Positions 33,114 through 42,706 of a stretch of 64,000 nt of DNA are shown here, piece after piece. Each line of letters starts with the position of its first letter. The stretch's first letter is position 1. The notes under the pieces are model-generated. The model ran no database searches and was not told the origin of the DNA. It saw only the letters and a list, made by a program, of their open reading frames with translations. The translations under genes and the position numbers were made by a program. Origin of the DNA: a candidate division Zixibacteria bacterium HGW-Zixibacteria-1 (GTDB lineage Bacteria > Zixibacteria > MSB-5A5 > GN15 > PGXB01). The stretch is from assembly GCA_002838945.1 (NCBI GenBank), contig PGXB01000011.1:22012-86011 (forward strand). The letters are read 5' to 3'.

Positions 33114-33881
33114 ATGAAAGCAAGAGCCAGAATAATCAGTATAATTTTGATCTTATCGCTGGGAGGAGTGTCTGTTCTTAACTCCTCCGAATGCGGTAAT
33201 ATTAATAGCGATGCCAGTATTAATATACTTGATGTCGTCTTCCTGATAAATTACCTTTATAAGGGGGGCGAGGCCCCGCAGGATATTTCGACCTGTGATG
33301 TCGATTTGAGCGGGTCCCTTAATCTGCTGGATGTGTCCTATTTGATAAAGTATCTTTATCAGGGGGGGCCGGTTTTATGTCCGGGAACTGCCGTTCCTGC
33401 TTATCAAAAATATATTTTTGAAACTGAATATCTGAACTGGGCGTGGGGTTATCGGCTTGAGGGTATGGTGATAGATAATCAAGGGCATATCTATAAGTAC
33501 AGCTATAATCATCTTGACATCCCCTGGGATACGGCGAGTCCCGGAATCCTGACCGTAGCTGATCTGGACGCAAAGTTCGGCCATAATCAGGTTCTTACCG
33601 GTTTTGTCCCGATGGATACGCTTCTGAAATATTACAATATGATCGAGGTTGCGGCCACCGGTCCGGTCTCGCCGCCGGTAACGCGTTGTTTTGATTTTGG
33701 TTTAATGACAACATTAGCGTATCAACTGGATACAAATTCCGGCAATTATAATTCGGTCATACTGCATCGGTCGGGGGATGTGGCGCAGATGAATTTCTCT
33801 CCACAGGCCAACGCTTTGTATAGATGGCTCTGGGAAGATATTCTTGGCGAATCGATCGACAGCGTTATTTGCGATTATTAA
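33114..33881 (+). CDS. Secreted protein with N-terminal dockerin-like repeat
   Basis: 255 residues from the ATG at 33114, which has GGAGGG 6 bases upstream. A signal peptide (to about 24) is followed at once by a dockerin-like pair (GNINSDASINILDVVFLINYLY; CDVDLSGSLNLLDVSYLIKYLY). The rest (about 95-255) is a beta-rich domain of unknown function with several aromatic and cysteine residues (…ATGPVSPPVTRCFDFG…). In the other dockerin proteins of the window the repeat is at the C-terminus, so this is the reverse order. Confidence 0.72.
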   Translation: MKARARIISIILILSLGGVSVLNSSECGNINSDASINILDVVFLINYLYKGGEAPQDISTCDVDLSGSLNLLDVSYLIKYLYQGGPVLCPGTAVPAYQKYIFETEYLNWAWGYRLEGMVIDNQGHIYKYSYNHLDIPWDTASPGILTVADLDAKFGHNQVLTGFVPMDTLLKYYNMIEVAATGPVSPPVTRCFDFGLMTTLAYQLDTNSGNYNSVILHRSGDVAQMNFSPQANALYRWLWEDILGESIDSVICDY

Positions 33882-33922
33882 TAATCAGGTATCGCCACGC
33901 GTCATTTTCGGGCATAAAAAAA

Positions 33923-33995
<73 letters not shown>

Positions 33996-34055
33996 AAATT
34001 CTGTATTTCAAGCTTTTGCTAATTAATCTATTTTTCGACTGATGTCAACTTATTT

Positions 34056-34427
34056 TTAGGATTTAAAATAATGTTTCCTTACCGGCGGCAATGACATCCA
34101 AGTTAATATAATGACAAAAAGAATACCCAGAATAATTCCGAACAAATCTGTGTGCTTAAAAATAGCAAAAGCAATGAAAATTATCAAAACGGTCCAAAGG
34201 GCATAATAGCCCCACTTCTGCAAATTCCTGAATCCAACACTTGCCACAATGATCATTGTTCCATATAGAACAAAGATAATATTCTGATTCATTTCCATAA
34301 ATGTCCGATCTAATATTGATAGGACGCCACTAACGACACCAGTAATCAGAAAGGTGCAGGCCAGGGCAATCCCAAACCAGCCGATAATCTTAATCGGCGT
34401 GGATATTATTTCTTTTTTTGCGGCCAT
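34056..34427 (-). CDS. Small membrane protein, four helices
   Basis: 123 residues from the ATG at 34427 (AGAGGA upstream); a longer start would overlap the kinase gene. Four hydrophobic segments (about 15-37, 49-65, 74-91, 95-112) with basic ends. No family recognised. It is 4 bases downstream of the ROK kinase gene and likely co-transcribed. Confidence 0.65.
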   Translation of the reverse strand: MAAKKEIISTPIKIIGWFGIALACTFLITGVVSGVLSILDRTFMEMNQNIIFVLYGTMIIVASVGFRNLQKWGYYALWTVLIIFIAFAIFKHTDLFGIILGILFVIILTWMSLPPVRKHYFKS

Positions 34428-34431
34428 TTTT

Positions 34432-35412
34432 TTATCCTCTCTTGGATCTATATTCTCCCAAAAGTCCGGCGCCGATAAAACCGGCATCATTGCCCAGCTC
34501 AGCCTTAAGAATACGCAGATTTTCGGTGGCAGTTATATAGGACCGGCGACGTATTTCAGCACCGACACTCTCAATAAATCCGGCCCCGCCTTCGACAATG
34601 CCTCCGCCCAGAATTAATGCCTCCGGATTAAGCAGGTTAATCACGCCCGACAATCCGGCTCCGAGAATGGTGGCGGTTTCTTCTATGACTTTCCGCGCGC
34701 TTTCATCGCCTTTCTTTGCGGCTACGAAAATCTTCTTTATGGTCAGGTTGTCCTCACTTCCGTTGAGAACGTCGCTGAAGATTTCCGACATCCCGCCTTT
34801 GAATATTTTTCTGGTCCGATCAATCATTGCCGCCGAAGAGCAGTAGATTTCCAGACATCCCCAATTTCCGCAAAGACACTGCGGGCCGTTATAATCAATG
34901 ACAATATGTCCGATTTCGCCTCCGGAGAAAGTGCTGCCGCGCCATAATTGTCTATCTATTATAATCCCGCCGCCGATCCCGGTTCCAACGGTGACGCAAA
35001 TGGCGGAATTAAATCGCCGTCCGGCCCCGAAACGGAGTTCTCCGAGAGCCATGGCATTGGCATCATTATCAACATAGACATCGAGATTGAGGTGCTCTTT
35101 GAGATAAGCGCCCAACTCCATTCCTTCCCAGTCAGGAATATTGGGGCAGCGGTCTTTTATGACACCGGTCAGATTATCGACCACTCCGGGCGAACCGACA
35201 CCCAGCCAGCCGATCTGCATATCTTCTTCAGCCGCCCGCAACAGGAGATTTTCGGCAATATTAGTGATTAGATGAAGCAATGGCTTGGAGCCTTTTTCAA
35301 CCTGGGCGGGTTTCTGTTCGCGGAAAACAACCGTGCCGCTGCCATCGACCAGCCCATATTTTATGTTGGTCGCCCCGATATCAATTCCGGCGTAACTTTG
35401 ATGATCGCTCAT
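34432..35412 (-). CDS. ROK family sugar kinase (glucokinase-like)
   Basis: 326 residues. Phosphate-1 motif AGIDIGATNIKYGLVDG at the N-terminus, sugar site DNDANAMALGE, GTGIGGGIIID and the ROK zinc site CLCGNWGCLE. It phosphorylates a hexose with ATP in the cytosol; glucose is most common for this type (GlcK), but N-acetyl sugars are possible. The start is uncertain: neither the ATG at 35412 nor the one at 35457 has a clear ribosome site. Located between an aminotransferase and a small membrane protein. Confidence 0.9.
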   Translation of the reverse strand: MSDHQSYAGIDIGATNIKYGLVDGSGTVVFREQKPAQVEKGSKPLLHLITNIAENLLLRAAEEDMQIGWLGVGSPGVVDNLTGVIKDRCPNIPDWEGMELGAYLKEHLNLDVYVDNDANAMALGELRFGAGRRFNSAICVTVGTGIGGGIIIDRQLWRGSTFSGGEIGHIVIDYNGPQCLCGNWGCLEIYCSSAAMIDRTRKIFKGGMSEIFSDVLNGSEDNLTIKKIFVAAKKGDESARKVIEETATILGAGLSGVINLLNPEALILGGGIVEGGAGFIESVGAEIRRRSYITATENLRILKAELGNDAGFIGAGLLGEYRSKRG

Positions 35413-35480
35413 ATTTTTCGTATCATTGGTTGTTGTCGGGACCGGGTCCCGATTCATTAAGTGGTTAGTGCGGTTTACAA

Positions 35481-36680
35481 TTATCTGCTGATGTTGAAAG
35501 CCTCCACGCCCCGTTTAAGGATATCCATAGCGTCCTCCAAATCGGAGGTTTTCAAAACATAGGCAATACGGCATTCGCTTTGACCCATGCCGGGCGTTGC
35601 ATAAAAGCCCGGACCGGGGGCCACCATGACCGTCTTGCCGTTATACTCAAAATCGTTTAAAAGAAAGGCGGCAAATTTTTCGGCGTCATTGACCGGTAAT
35701 TTTGCCATTACATAAAAGGCTCCTCCGGGATTGATACAGACAGTGCCTTCAATTTTCATCAAGCCTTCATAAACGACATCACGGCGCCGGCGGTATTCAC
35801 CGATCATTTTGCCGAAGTATTCATCTCCGAGATCATATGCGGCCGCGGCCCCGACCTGTTCCAGCGTCGGCGAGCATAGCCTCGCCTGTCCCATATGCAG
35901 GGCGGCCCGGTAAATATCGCGATTTTTCGTTACCAGATTCCCGACCCTGGCGCCGCACGCCGAAAACCGCTTACTGATGGAATCGAGCATGATGGCGCGG
36001 TCATTGAGGCCGTCAAGAGACATGACACTGATGTACTTACCTTCATATATAAATTCGCGGTACACTTCGTCGGCCAGAAGAAACAGGTTATGCTTGAGAA
36101 CCAGGTTCTTCAACCGGTGTATCTCGTCGGAAGTATAGATGGTTCCGGTCGGATTATTCGGATTGCAGTACATGATGCCTTTTGTCCTGGGCGATATGGC
36201 TTTCTCGATGACATCCTCAGGGGGGAGATGGAAACCATTTTCGGCATAGGTTGTGATCGGGACCACTTTAATGCCGGCCTGGATGGCAAACCCGCTGTAA
36301 TTGGTATAAAAAGGTTCGAAAACAATAATCTCTTCACCGGGATCGCAGATGGCCGTCATGGCGAAGATTATAGCTTCCGATCCGCCTGTCGTGACAATAA
36401 TCTCGTCTTCCTTTATATCCAGGCCGCATCTCTTGTAATAGGCGGCCAGTTTTGCGAGGTATCCGGCCATTCCCTGAGAGTTTCCGTAGGCCAAAACTTT
36501 ATTGGAATAATTTTTTACGGCTTCCCAGAACAGGGGTGGAGTTTCGATATCAGGCTGCCCTATATTCAAATGATAGACATGCGTGCCCCGCTTTTTGGCC
36601 TGCTCGGCAAAGGGAATCAGTTTTCTTATAGGCGATGCCGGAAGGGCCAAACCGCGCTGTGATAACTTTATATCAGCCAC
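35481..36680 (-). CDS. Class I/II aminotransferase (aspartate aminotransferase-like)
   Basis: A PLP enzyme of 399 residues. The GTG at 36680 is chosen since GAGG lies 5 bases upstream and the protein then begins close to the usual family start (…RGLALPASPIRKL). Motifs: YGNSQGMAGY, NPNNPTGT, ADEVYREFIY and the PLP lysine in DSISKRFSACGARVG, then R-x-x-Y near the end. Substrate cannot be read from sequence. Not linked to a biosynthetic operon. Confidence 0.88.
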   Translation of the reverse strand: MADIKLSQRGLALPASPIRKLIPFAEQAKKRGTHVYHLNIGQPDIETPPLFWEAVKNYSNKVLAYGNSQGMAGYLAKLAAYYKRCGLDIKEDEIIVTTGGSEAIIFAMTAICDPGEEIIVFEPFYTNYSGFAIQAGIKVVPITTYAENGFHLPPEDVIEKAISPRTKGIMYCNPNNPTGTIYTSDEIHRLKNLVLKHNLFLLADEVYREFIYEGKYISVMSLDGLNDRAIMLDSISKRFSACGARVGNLVTKNRDIYRAALHMGQARLCSPTLEQVGAAAAYDLGDEYFGKMIGEYRRRRDVVYEGLMKIEGTVCINPGGAFYVMAKLPVNDAEKFAAFLLNDFEYNGKTVMVAPGPGFYATPGMGQSECRIAYVLKTSDLEDAMDILKRGVEAFNISR

Positions 36681-36832
36681 TTTTACCTCATCATATCCCG
36701 TTTTATAATGACTCAAATTTATGTTCCAAGCCGGATCAATGTTTTATTGCTTTGCGGTTTACACCGGCCATTATAGCTTGTGAAGAAAATAACATAAGGG
36801 TCGTGGGTTGTCAAACCGAAATTATACATTGT

Positions 36833-38302
36833 CTATCGCCTTGCCCATTTGATCATCACAAATACCGCCAGAAGCAACAGCAAGTCGATAAATGCTACCA
36901 GCAACTCAAAAACGCCGACATCGAATATCCCTTTTTGCAAAAAAACAAACATATAGTTGGTGATAGTATGAATGAGAACCAGAACTCCCCAAATCCCGAG
37001 TAGATGACCGATGCCACGATTTATCCCGTAACCCAAGGCGGCCCCGGAAGTCATGTGAAAGATAAGGGCGAAGAGTTGATGAAAAACCGGCCAGGACAGC
37101 ACGGCCAGTCTACCGGTTTGATATGAAGCTCCGGTCATGGCGCACGCCTCATATAATCCAAAACCAAGACCGCAAAAGACACCCAAAGCGACCGAAAAAG
37201 ATTGCGCCGGTTTTCGCAGGATATAGAGAATGACAATAGGAATCAGTTTCAGAGTCGTTTGAATCAAAGCCGGGATGAGTGCGATGACGGCGGCGTATAA
37301 AAACAGGGAACGGCCCGCCTGCATGCCGGGAAGCATATATTGCATGCCATACCATTTTTGAAGAGGAAACTGCGTCAGATGCAGAAGAAGATATATGATT
37401 CCGCCCAAAACAAAGATAACATAAATTTCATATTTCTTATGGTATTTCCAGATAAACGATGAAGCGAAGATTATACCAAAGATAATGAAGACCAGATAAA
37501 TCGGCAGCCGTTTTATGAAATCGATAAAGGCGAAGGGCTTCGCCGGCGTGGTCCCTCTATCAAGAGGATTTTCCAGCAATATTATGCTCAGATTCTGAGA
37601 CGGCTGCTCAATTCTAATAAGGCGCTTATCTTTCGTGAAATAGGCGGTCTGTTCGGATGGCTGAAAGAAATGACAGACATAGGCCGAATCAAAAAGATTG
37701 CCATACCTGACCATTTGATAGTCCTCGACCACAAGCTCGATCGCCGAGGTCGCCAGCACCTGGGGAACAAAGATGGTTCCGCCGATGGTATCGCCGACTG
37801 CAATATCCTGAAAGGCAAGAAAACACTCCAGCTGGTCAATCATATAGTTATCGCCGGAGAAAAGCGGCTCCGGCATCGGGCGGGAGACATCCTGTCTTCG
37901 ATCGTTGGCGATAAAGTATCCCGACAGGCTGTCGTCGGTTCTTTTCAGATACAGCGTCTGAATTTGATCGCCGAAAACAAGCTTCATATCATCGCCGATA
38001 TAGTATCCACCCTTATCGACGAAATGCATGTTTTCGACATGAAGGCGATAATCCTGCCCCATGGGAGTAAAGTCGATATCCAGTTTTTCGGAAAATCCGA
38101 AGGCCCCGATATCATCAAAGGTTGTCTTGCCGTTGAACCGCGATTCCAGCGTACCGATTTTCTGGTCCTTGATAAAAAACTGGTAGGTCCGCTTCGAGCC
38201 TTTGGATCGATATTGTTCCAAAGAAGCGCTTTTCTCGACTGCCATTGCGGAAAGAGTGATTGTCGAGATTATTAGTGCAAAACACAGATATTTAATTCGC
38301 AT
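36833..38302 (-). CDS. DUF3108-like exported domain fused to YhfC-like membrane domain
   Basis: 489 residues. A signal peptide (1-21) and a beta-rich exported domain (about 25-250) resembling DUF3108/lipoprotein-type barrels (YQFFIKDQKIGTLESRF...; DKRLIRIEQPSQNLSIILLE). Residues about 260-485 are a membrane domain of about seven helices with polar motifs GLGFGLYEAC, FHQLFALIFHMTSGAALGYG and LVLIHTITNYMF. The Glu/His/His-Asn set inside helices resembles YhfC/PrsW-type intramembrane metalloproteases. Fusion of the two is unusual. Lies 5 bases downstream of hisS and may share its transcript. Protease assignment is tentative. Confidence 0.6.
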   Translation of the reverse strand: MRIKYLCFALIISTITLSAMAVEKSASLEQYRSKGSKRTYQFFIKDQKIGTLESRFNGKTTFDDIGAFGFSEKLDIDFTPMGQDYRLHVENMHFVDKGGYYIGDDMKLVFGDQIQTLYLKRTDDSLSGYFIANDRRQDVSRPMPEPLFSGDNYMIDQLECFLAFQDIAVGDTIGGTIFVPQVLATSAIELVVEDYQMVRYGNLFDSAYVCHFFQPSEQTAYFTKDKRLIRIEQPSQNLSIILLENPLDRGTTPAKPFAFIDFIKRLPIYLVFIIFGIIFASSFIWKYHKKYEIYVIFVLGGIIYLLLHLTQFPLQKWYGMQYMLPGMQAGRSLFLYAAVIALIPALIQTTLKLIPIVILYILRKPAQSFSVALGVFCGLGFGLYEACAMTGASYQTGRLAVLSWPVFHQLFALIFHMTSGAALGYGINRGIGHLLGIWGVLVLIHTITNYMFVFLQKGIFDVGVFELLVAFIDLLLLLAVFVMIKWARR

Positions 38303-38307
38303 ATTAA

Positions 38308-39747
38308 TTATTCTCCGGCAAGAAGCTTTTTCAAGTATGGCAGGAGTTCACTTCTTTTGATAGTAGCCTGAATTTGGTCGGCCTTGAGCCATTCTTCACG
38401 ATCGGATACCTGATTGGAGACCTCCCGGCCGGCCCGCAAATCTTTCACCGTGATCGTTCCGGAATTGAATTCATCGGAACCGCCGATTACAGCGATTGGT
38501 ATTTCGATCTTATCCGCATATTTCAATTGCTTGTTTATATTCCGGGTTTCTCCACTGTATAATTCAGCCTTAATGCCGGCTTCGCGGATTTCTCTGACAA
38601 TGGCCAGGTAATCCTTGATACGGGTCTTATCCATGGTGGTGACGATGACATCGGAGGTCGATTTGCGGGTCTTAATCGCATTCAGCGCGGTCAGGGCCGC
38701 CAGCATGCGATCAACACCGAAGGAAGAGCCGGTGGCAGGGACCTTCTGGCCCGAGAATCGATTTACCAGATTGTCATAACGTCCACCCGAAAAGACGGAA
38801 CCATAATCAGGCAGATCAATCAAAGTAGTTTCATAAACCGGTCCGGTATAATAACCAAGCCCGCGGACGATGGTTATATCGACTTTGGCTTTATCGGAAG
38901 GAACATTCATATCTGACAAGTAGGTCTTAATCTCCCGAAGTTCGTCGATGCCTTCGCGCGATATTTCGATATCGCCGAGAAGGTTTTCGACCTCGGCCAG
39001 AATATCATTCGTGTTGCCGAGGGCCAGATCAAGAAAATCGGAAATCTGACTGATTTGTTTATCAGTCAGGTTAAGTCCGGGGATTTTATCACCCGATTTG
39101 TCGGTTCGCCCGGGGCCAAGCTCAAGAATAACCGCATCCTTGCCCTGCTTTTCCAGCTTATCGACCACACGGAACACGTCGGTCGCTTTGGCTTCGGGAA
39201 TTCCGGCAAAGTGGGTCAGCCCGTTAATCAGTTTTCGGTTTGAAAACCTGACCATAAAATTCTTGATACCAAGGTGGTCGAGCACCTCGACCATGACGGC
39301 AATGATTTCGGCATCGGCCAGCATTGAGGCCGTCCCGACGATATCAAAGTCACACTGCATAAATTCCCGAAAACGCCCGGGGCCCGGTTTATCGACACGC
39401 CAGACATTGCCGAATTGATAGCGCCGGAAGGGGAGGGGCAGTTGCGGATTACCGGCGACATATCGCGCCAGCGATACGGTGAATTCGTAGCGAAGCGCCA
39501 TATTGACTTCTTCCGGGCCGGTAAACCCGAACAATTCTTTTAAATTGTCATCCGTATAATGAGGCCCCAGCAAGGTTTCGGCAAATTCCAGCGAGGCGGT
39601 CTGTAATGGCAGGAACCCGTGAAGCTCGTAGATTTCTCTGGTTTTTTCAAGCAGGATCTGGCGGGCGATTTCTTCCTCGGGAGGATAATCTCGAAATCCC
39701 TTAAGGACTCTGGGAGTCACTTTATTTACTTTCTCTTTATTAGCCAT
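38308..39747 (-). CDS. hisS: Histidyl-tRNA synthetase
   Basis: Charges tRNA-His. 479 residues: class II motif 1 region (LKGFRDYPPEE), motif 2 with RVDKPGPGRFREFMQCDFDIVG at about 117-138, the HisA-type VRGLGYYTGPVYE and motif 3 FGVDRMLAAL, then an anticodon domain (about 385-479). In most bacteria motif 2 reads RxERPQKGRYRQFHQ; here PGPGRFREFMQxDxDxVG replaces it. This is the pattern seen in the divergent HisRS of many alphaproteobacteria, whose tRNA-His lacks G-1:C73. The tRNA-His gene in this same window (63171-63243) also lacks that pair. Start ATG at 39747 has GGAAAG upstream. Confidence 0.95.
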   Translation of the reverse strand: MANKEKVNKVTPRVLKGFRDYPPEEEIARQILLEKTREIYELHGFLPLQTASLEFAETLLGPHYTDDNLKELFGFTGPEEVNMALRYEFTVSLARYVAGNPQLPLPFRRYQFGNVWRVDKPGPGRFREFMQCDFDIVGTASMLADAEIIAVMVEVLDHLGIKNFMVRFSNRKLINGLTHFAGIPEAKATDVFRVVDKLEKQGKDAVILELGPGRTDKSGDKIPGLNLTDKQISQISDFLDLALGNTNDILAEVENLLGDIEISREGIDELREIKTYLSDMNVPSDKAKVDITIVRGLGYYTGPVYETTLIDLPDYGSVFSGGRYDNLVNRFSGQKVPATGSSFGVDRMLAALTALNAIKTRKSTSDVIVTTMDKTRIKDYLAIVREIREAGIKAELYSGETRNINKQLKYADKIEIPIAVIGGSDEFNSGTITVKDLRAGREVSNQVSDREEWLKADQIQATIKRSELLPYLKKLLAGE

Positions 39748-39954
39748 AATCTTTCCAATTTATGATTTTTTGGCATTAATGAAAGATATTTTTTTCAATT
39801 ACTTGGTTGACCTCGTTTTAATCCGGCGTACCGCACACCTTATGAAAATCTATACCACAAGCGGATTGAAATGGATTAACAGAAATGAACTAAATAAGAA
39901 TTATACGAATGAGCTATAATGTAATAATACGCTAATATGAAGTAATACTTCATG

Positions 39955-41316
39955 TCAATCTTGCGGCTGCTGATGAAACAAGGCGTACTTCTTCATGCGA
40001 TAGATCAGGACATGACGGGGAATCTCGAGATGCTTGGCGGCCCGGGATTTGTTCCAGGCATATTTCTCAAGAGCATCCAGAATCAATTTCTTTTCAGCCT
40101 CACGGTAGGTCAAATCCGAGTTTGAGACATTTGCGCCAATGGGCAGTTTTCCGGAGAATCCGAAGTCTTGAGGCAAATCAGCAGCAGTCAGTCTGTCGGA
40201 TTTCCGCAAAATGGCCATTCGCTCCATCAGGTTTTCCAATTCACGGATATTACCCGGCCAATTATATGAGAATAATGCCTTCATCAAATCATCGGATAAA
40301 TCGATTTCGGCTCCGGGGGCAAAGCGTTTCAGAAACTCAGTGGTAAGGATGGGGATATCCTCGGGTCGTTCGCGAAGAGCCGGGACATGAACCGGAATGA
40401 CATTAAGACGGTAAAATAAATCTTCCCGGAACCGCCCCTTTCCGACAGCGTCCCGCAGGTCGGTGTTGCTGGCGGCAATAATGCGGACATCAATTTCAAG
40501 TTTTTTTTCGGAGCCGACCGGCTCCAGGGTACGCTCCTGAATGACCCGAAGCAATTTGGCCTGCAGCTCGATATTCAGTTCACTGATCTCGTCAAGAAGA
40601 ATGGTTCCACTGTCAGCCAGCTCGAATTTGCCTTTTTTATCTTTGACAGCGCCGGTAAAGGCGCCTTTGGTGTGCCCGAACAGTTCCGACTCGATCAGGT
40701 CACGAGGGATGGCGGCGCAATTGACTGCAATAAACTCCTTGTCATGCCGATGGCTCTTATAATGAATTGCCCTGGCAATGATCTCTTTACCGGTCCCGGA
40801 CTCACCGGAAATAAGAACGGTGGCATCGGTCGGAGCGATTTTATCCACAAGGCCCAGGAGCTCCTTGAAGGGCTTTGAAACGCCGACAATATTTTTAATA
40901 AAATCATGGCCTTTAAGCTGCTCCCGCAGAAGCTTGTTTTCATTTTCAAGGTTTTTGAATTTTAATGCCTTCTCGACGGCAACAAGAAGCTGGTCATCAT
41001 CAAATGGTTTGGTTATATAATCAAAAGCACCAAGTTTGACAGCTTCAACCGCCTGAGAAATTTCGGCAAAAGCGGTGATCAGTATGACCTGCAGTTCCGG
41101 CGAGACAATTTTGGCGGCCGCAAGCAAGTCAATACCGCTCATGCCGGGCATTTTCATATCGGTCAGGAGCAGATCAAAATGCCCGCCTGGAATTCTATTC
41201 AGGGCCTGCTCTCCGTTTTCAACCGCCGTGACATCATAGCCCTTTTGCTTTAGCTTAAATTGAATCACACGCCGTAGAGCAGCATCATCATCGGCCAATA
41301 AGATTTTCGCGCTCAT
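39955..41316 (-). CDS. NtrC-family sigma-54 response regulator
   Basis: 453 residues. Receiver domain (about 1-120) with phospho-acceptor Asp in [12 protein letters not shown]+ domain (about 140-380) with Walker A GESGTGKE, the sigma-54 contact motif GAFTGA and DEISEL; Fis-type helix-turn-helix at the C-terminus ([20 protein letters not shown]). It activates sigma-54 promoters after phosphorylation by the kinase encoded upstream, which it overlaps as ATGA. Directly divergent is a heavy-metal efflux operon with a sigma-54-like promoter, the arrangement of ZraSR-type metal stress systems. Confidence 0.93.
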   Translation of the reverse strand: MSAKILLADDDAALRRVIQFKLKQKGYDVTAVENGEQALNRIPGGHFDLLLTDMKMPGMSGIDLLAAAKIVSPELQVILITAFAEISQAVEAVKLGAFDYITKPFDDDQLLVAVEKALKFKNLENENKLLREQLKGHDFIKNIVGVSKPFKELLGLVDKIAPTDATVLISGESGTGKEIIARAIHYKSHRHDKEFIAVNCAAIPRDLIESELFGHTKGAFTGAVKDKKGKFELADSGTILLDEISELNIELQAKLLRVIQERTLEPVGSEKKLEIDVRIIAASNTDLRDAVGKGRFREDLFYRLNVIPVHVPALRERPEDIPILTTEFLKRFAPGAEIDLSDDLMKALFSYNWPGNIRELENLMERMAILRKSDRLTAADLPQDFGFSGKLPIGANVSNSDLTYREAEKKLILDALEKYAWNKSRAAKHLEIPRHVLIYRMKKYALFHQQPQD

Positions 41317-42383
41317 TGTTGTCTCTTATATTTCGGTAATATTATGGATATTGTGGTGCCTTCGCCGGGTCGGCTGGCAACTTTAATATTGCCACCATGT
41401 TTTTCGATTATAGACTTAACGACTGCCAGGCCAAGGCCGGTACCGGTGGCTTTGGTGGTGTAGAACGGCTCGAATATTTTTTCGAGCTGCGCCGGCTCGA
41501 TACCGCGGCCGAAATCGCGAACGCTAAGCACCACTTTTTCATCGCTGCCTTGAGATACTGAAGCCTCAATAATTGACCCGCTTTCGGAAGCTTCAGCGGC
41601 ATTTAAAAACAAATTCAACAAAAGTTGATGCATCTTCTCATAATCACCGCTGATAAAGACGGCCCCGCCGGGACTTACTTTAATGCTAACACCCTTGTCC
41701 CCGAATTGCGCTTCCAGTTGTCTGGCGGCGGTATTGACCAGCGCCGACATGTCCACCTTGTCGAAACGGATTTCTTTGGGGCGCGCAAAATCGAGAAATT
41801 CGCCGATGGTCCTGTCCATCCGCTTTATTTCCTTGACGGCGATATCCTTGAATTCGGCCCGGTCCTGAGGAGGCGTGGATTCATCGACCAGAATTTCAAC
41901 CGCCCCTTTGATCGAAGCCAGCGGATTTTTTATTTCATGGGCGACACCGGCGGCCAGTTGGCCGACCATAGAAAGCTTGTGTGTCCTCTCTAACTGGAGT
42001 TGGGCCTGATCATGCTTGCGGCGAATTCGTATTTCGCGGTCGATCAAGGCACCGGCCAGAATCGCTATGGCAAAATAGAAAAATAACTCGACAAATTCGC
42101 CGGAAAGATTTCCGGAATGCGCACTGCCGGATAAAATATAGGGAAGAACCAGAATTGATATCGAGGCGGCCGCAATCAGTCCACCTCTGAGCCCAAACCA
42201 GGCGGCCGCGACCGCGATCGGTATATAGCAAAACCGGCCATGGATGGCATGAACCCAACTGGAATGACCGAAGATATGTTCCAGAACAAGGCCATAGTGA
42301 ATGGCCACGGTCAGTCCAATCAGGCCCGACAAGAAAATTATTTTATGTTTTTTTTCAAAGGTCATATTCATTCCGGTTTTCAT
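41313..42383 (-). CDS. Membrane sensor histidine kinase
   Basis: 356 residues from the ATG at 42383; the frame is open to 42452 and the start is uncertain. About five membrane helices (13-130) with short loops replace a periplasmic domain. Then a dimerisation H-box AAGVAHEIKNPLASIKGAVE (phospho-histidine), N-box LLNLFLNAAEASE, G-box DFGRGI and GTGLGLAVVKSIIEKHGG. No PAS domain. It phosphorylates the NtrC-type regulator next to it. The signal is likely sensed in or near the membrane; metal sensing is inferred from the divergent efflux operon. Confidence 0.88.
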   Translation of the reverse strand: MKTGMNMTFEKKHKIIFLSGLIGLTVAIHYGLVLEHIFGHSSWVHAIHGRFCYIPIAVAAAWFGLRGGLIAAASISILVLPYILSGSAHSGNLSGEFVELFFYFAIAILAGALIDREIRIRRKHDQAQLQLERTHKLSMVGQLAAGVAHEIKNPLASIKGAVEILVDESTPPQDRAEFKDIAVKEIKRMDRTIGEFLDFARPKEIRFDKVDMSALVNTAARQLEAQFGDKGVSIKVSPGGAVFISGDYEKMHQLLLNLFLNAAEASESGSIIEASVSQGSDEKVVLSVRDFGRGIEPAQLEKIFEPFYTTKATGTGLGLAVVKSIIEKHGGNIKVASRPGEGTTISIILPKYKRQQ

Positions 42384-42499
42384 AAAAGATACAATAAAAT
42401 ATCGTGCCAACTTATTGCTTCGGATCGCCTCGGCATCTTTTATCCTGACCAAGTCTCATCGCCACATTGAATTGGATCGGCCTAAAAGATTAAATCGCT

Positions 42500-42539
42500 C
42501 TTTTTGACTGCTTTACTTAACAATACAGTCGTCAAAAAG
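42500..42539. promoter_or_regulatory. Inverted repeat in the kinase/efflux intergenic region
   Basis: CTTTTTGAC (42500-42508) and GTCAAAAAG (42531-42539), extended by ACTG/CAGT inside. Could be an operator or an mRNA hairpin at the 5' side of the kinase gene. Confidence 0.4.
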
Positions 42540-42552
42540 TTCTTCAAAATTG

Positions 42553-42585
42553 AATAATATTCTTCATTACTCAATAATATTCTCG
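42553..42585. promoter_or_regulatory. Paired palindromes, candidate NtrC-type upstream activating sites
   Basis: AATAATATTCT occurs at 42553-42563 and 42573-42583, exactly 20 bases apart (about two helix turns). The first copy, GAATA-A-TATTC, is a perfect 11-base palindrome. They lie about 80-110 bases upstream of the sigma-54-like promoter at 42662, where enhancer sites of such activators are expected. Confidence 0.5.
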
Positions 42586-42661
42586 TACGATTATCTTCAA
42601 TCAAATCTTCGACTATGGTTATATTGTTGTTTTTCATCACGTTACGCCATCGGTACGATTT

Positions 42662-42677
42662 CGGCACGGTAATTGAA
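42662..42677 (+). promoter_or_regulatory. Candidate sigma-54 (-24/-12) promoter of the efflux operon
   Basis: cGGCACGgtaaTTGaa fits the consensus TGGCACG-N4-TTGC with correct GG to GC spacing; the -12 C is A. It is 30 bases before the TolC-type gene start. Paired palindromes upstream and an NtrC-type regulator next door support it. Confidence 0.55.
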
Positions 42678-42706
42678 ATATATATGACAGGAGAAAATAA
42701 AAGAAG

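Noticed and set aside
42482..42667. 61-residue open frame on the minus strand upstream of the efflux operon
   Set aside because: It covers the palindromes and the sigma-54-like promoter, has no ribosome site and resembles no protein; more likely regulatory DNA.
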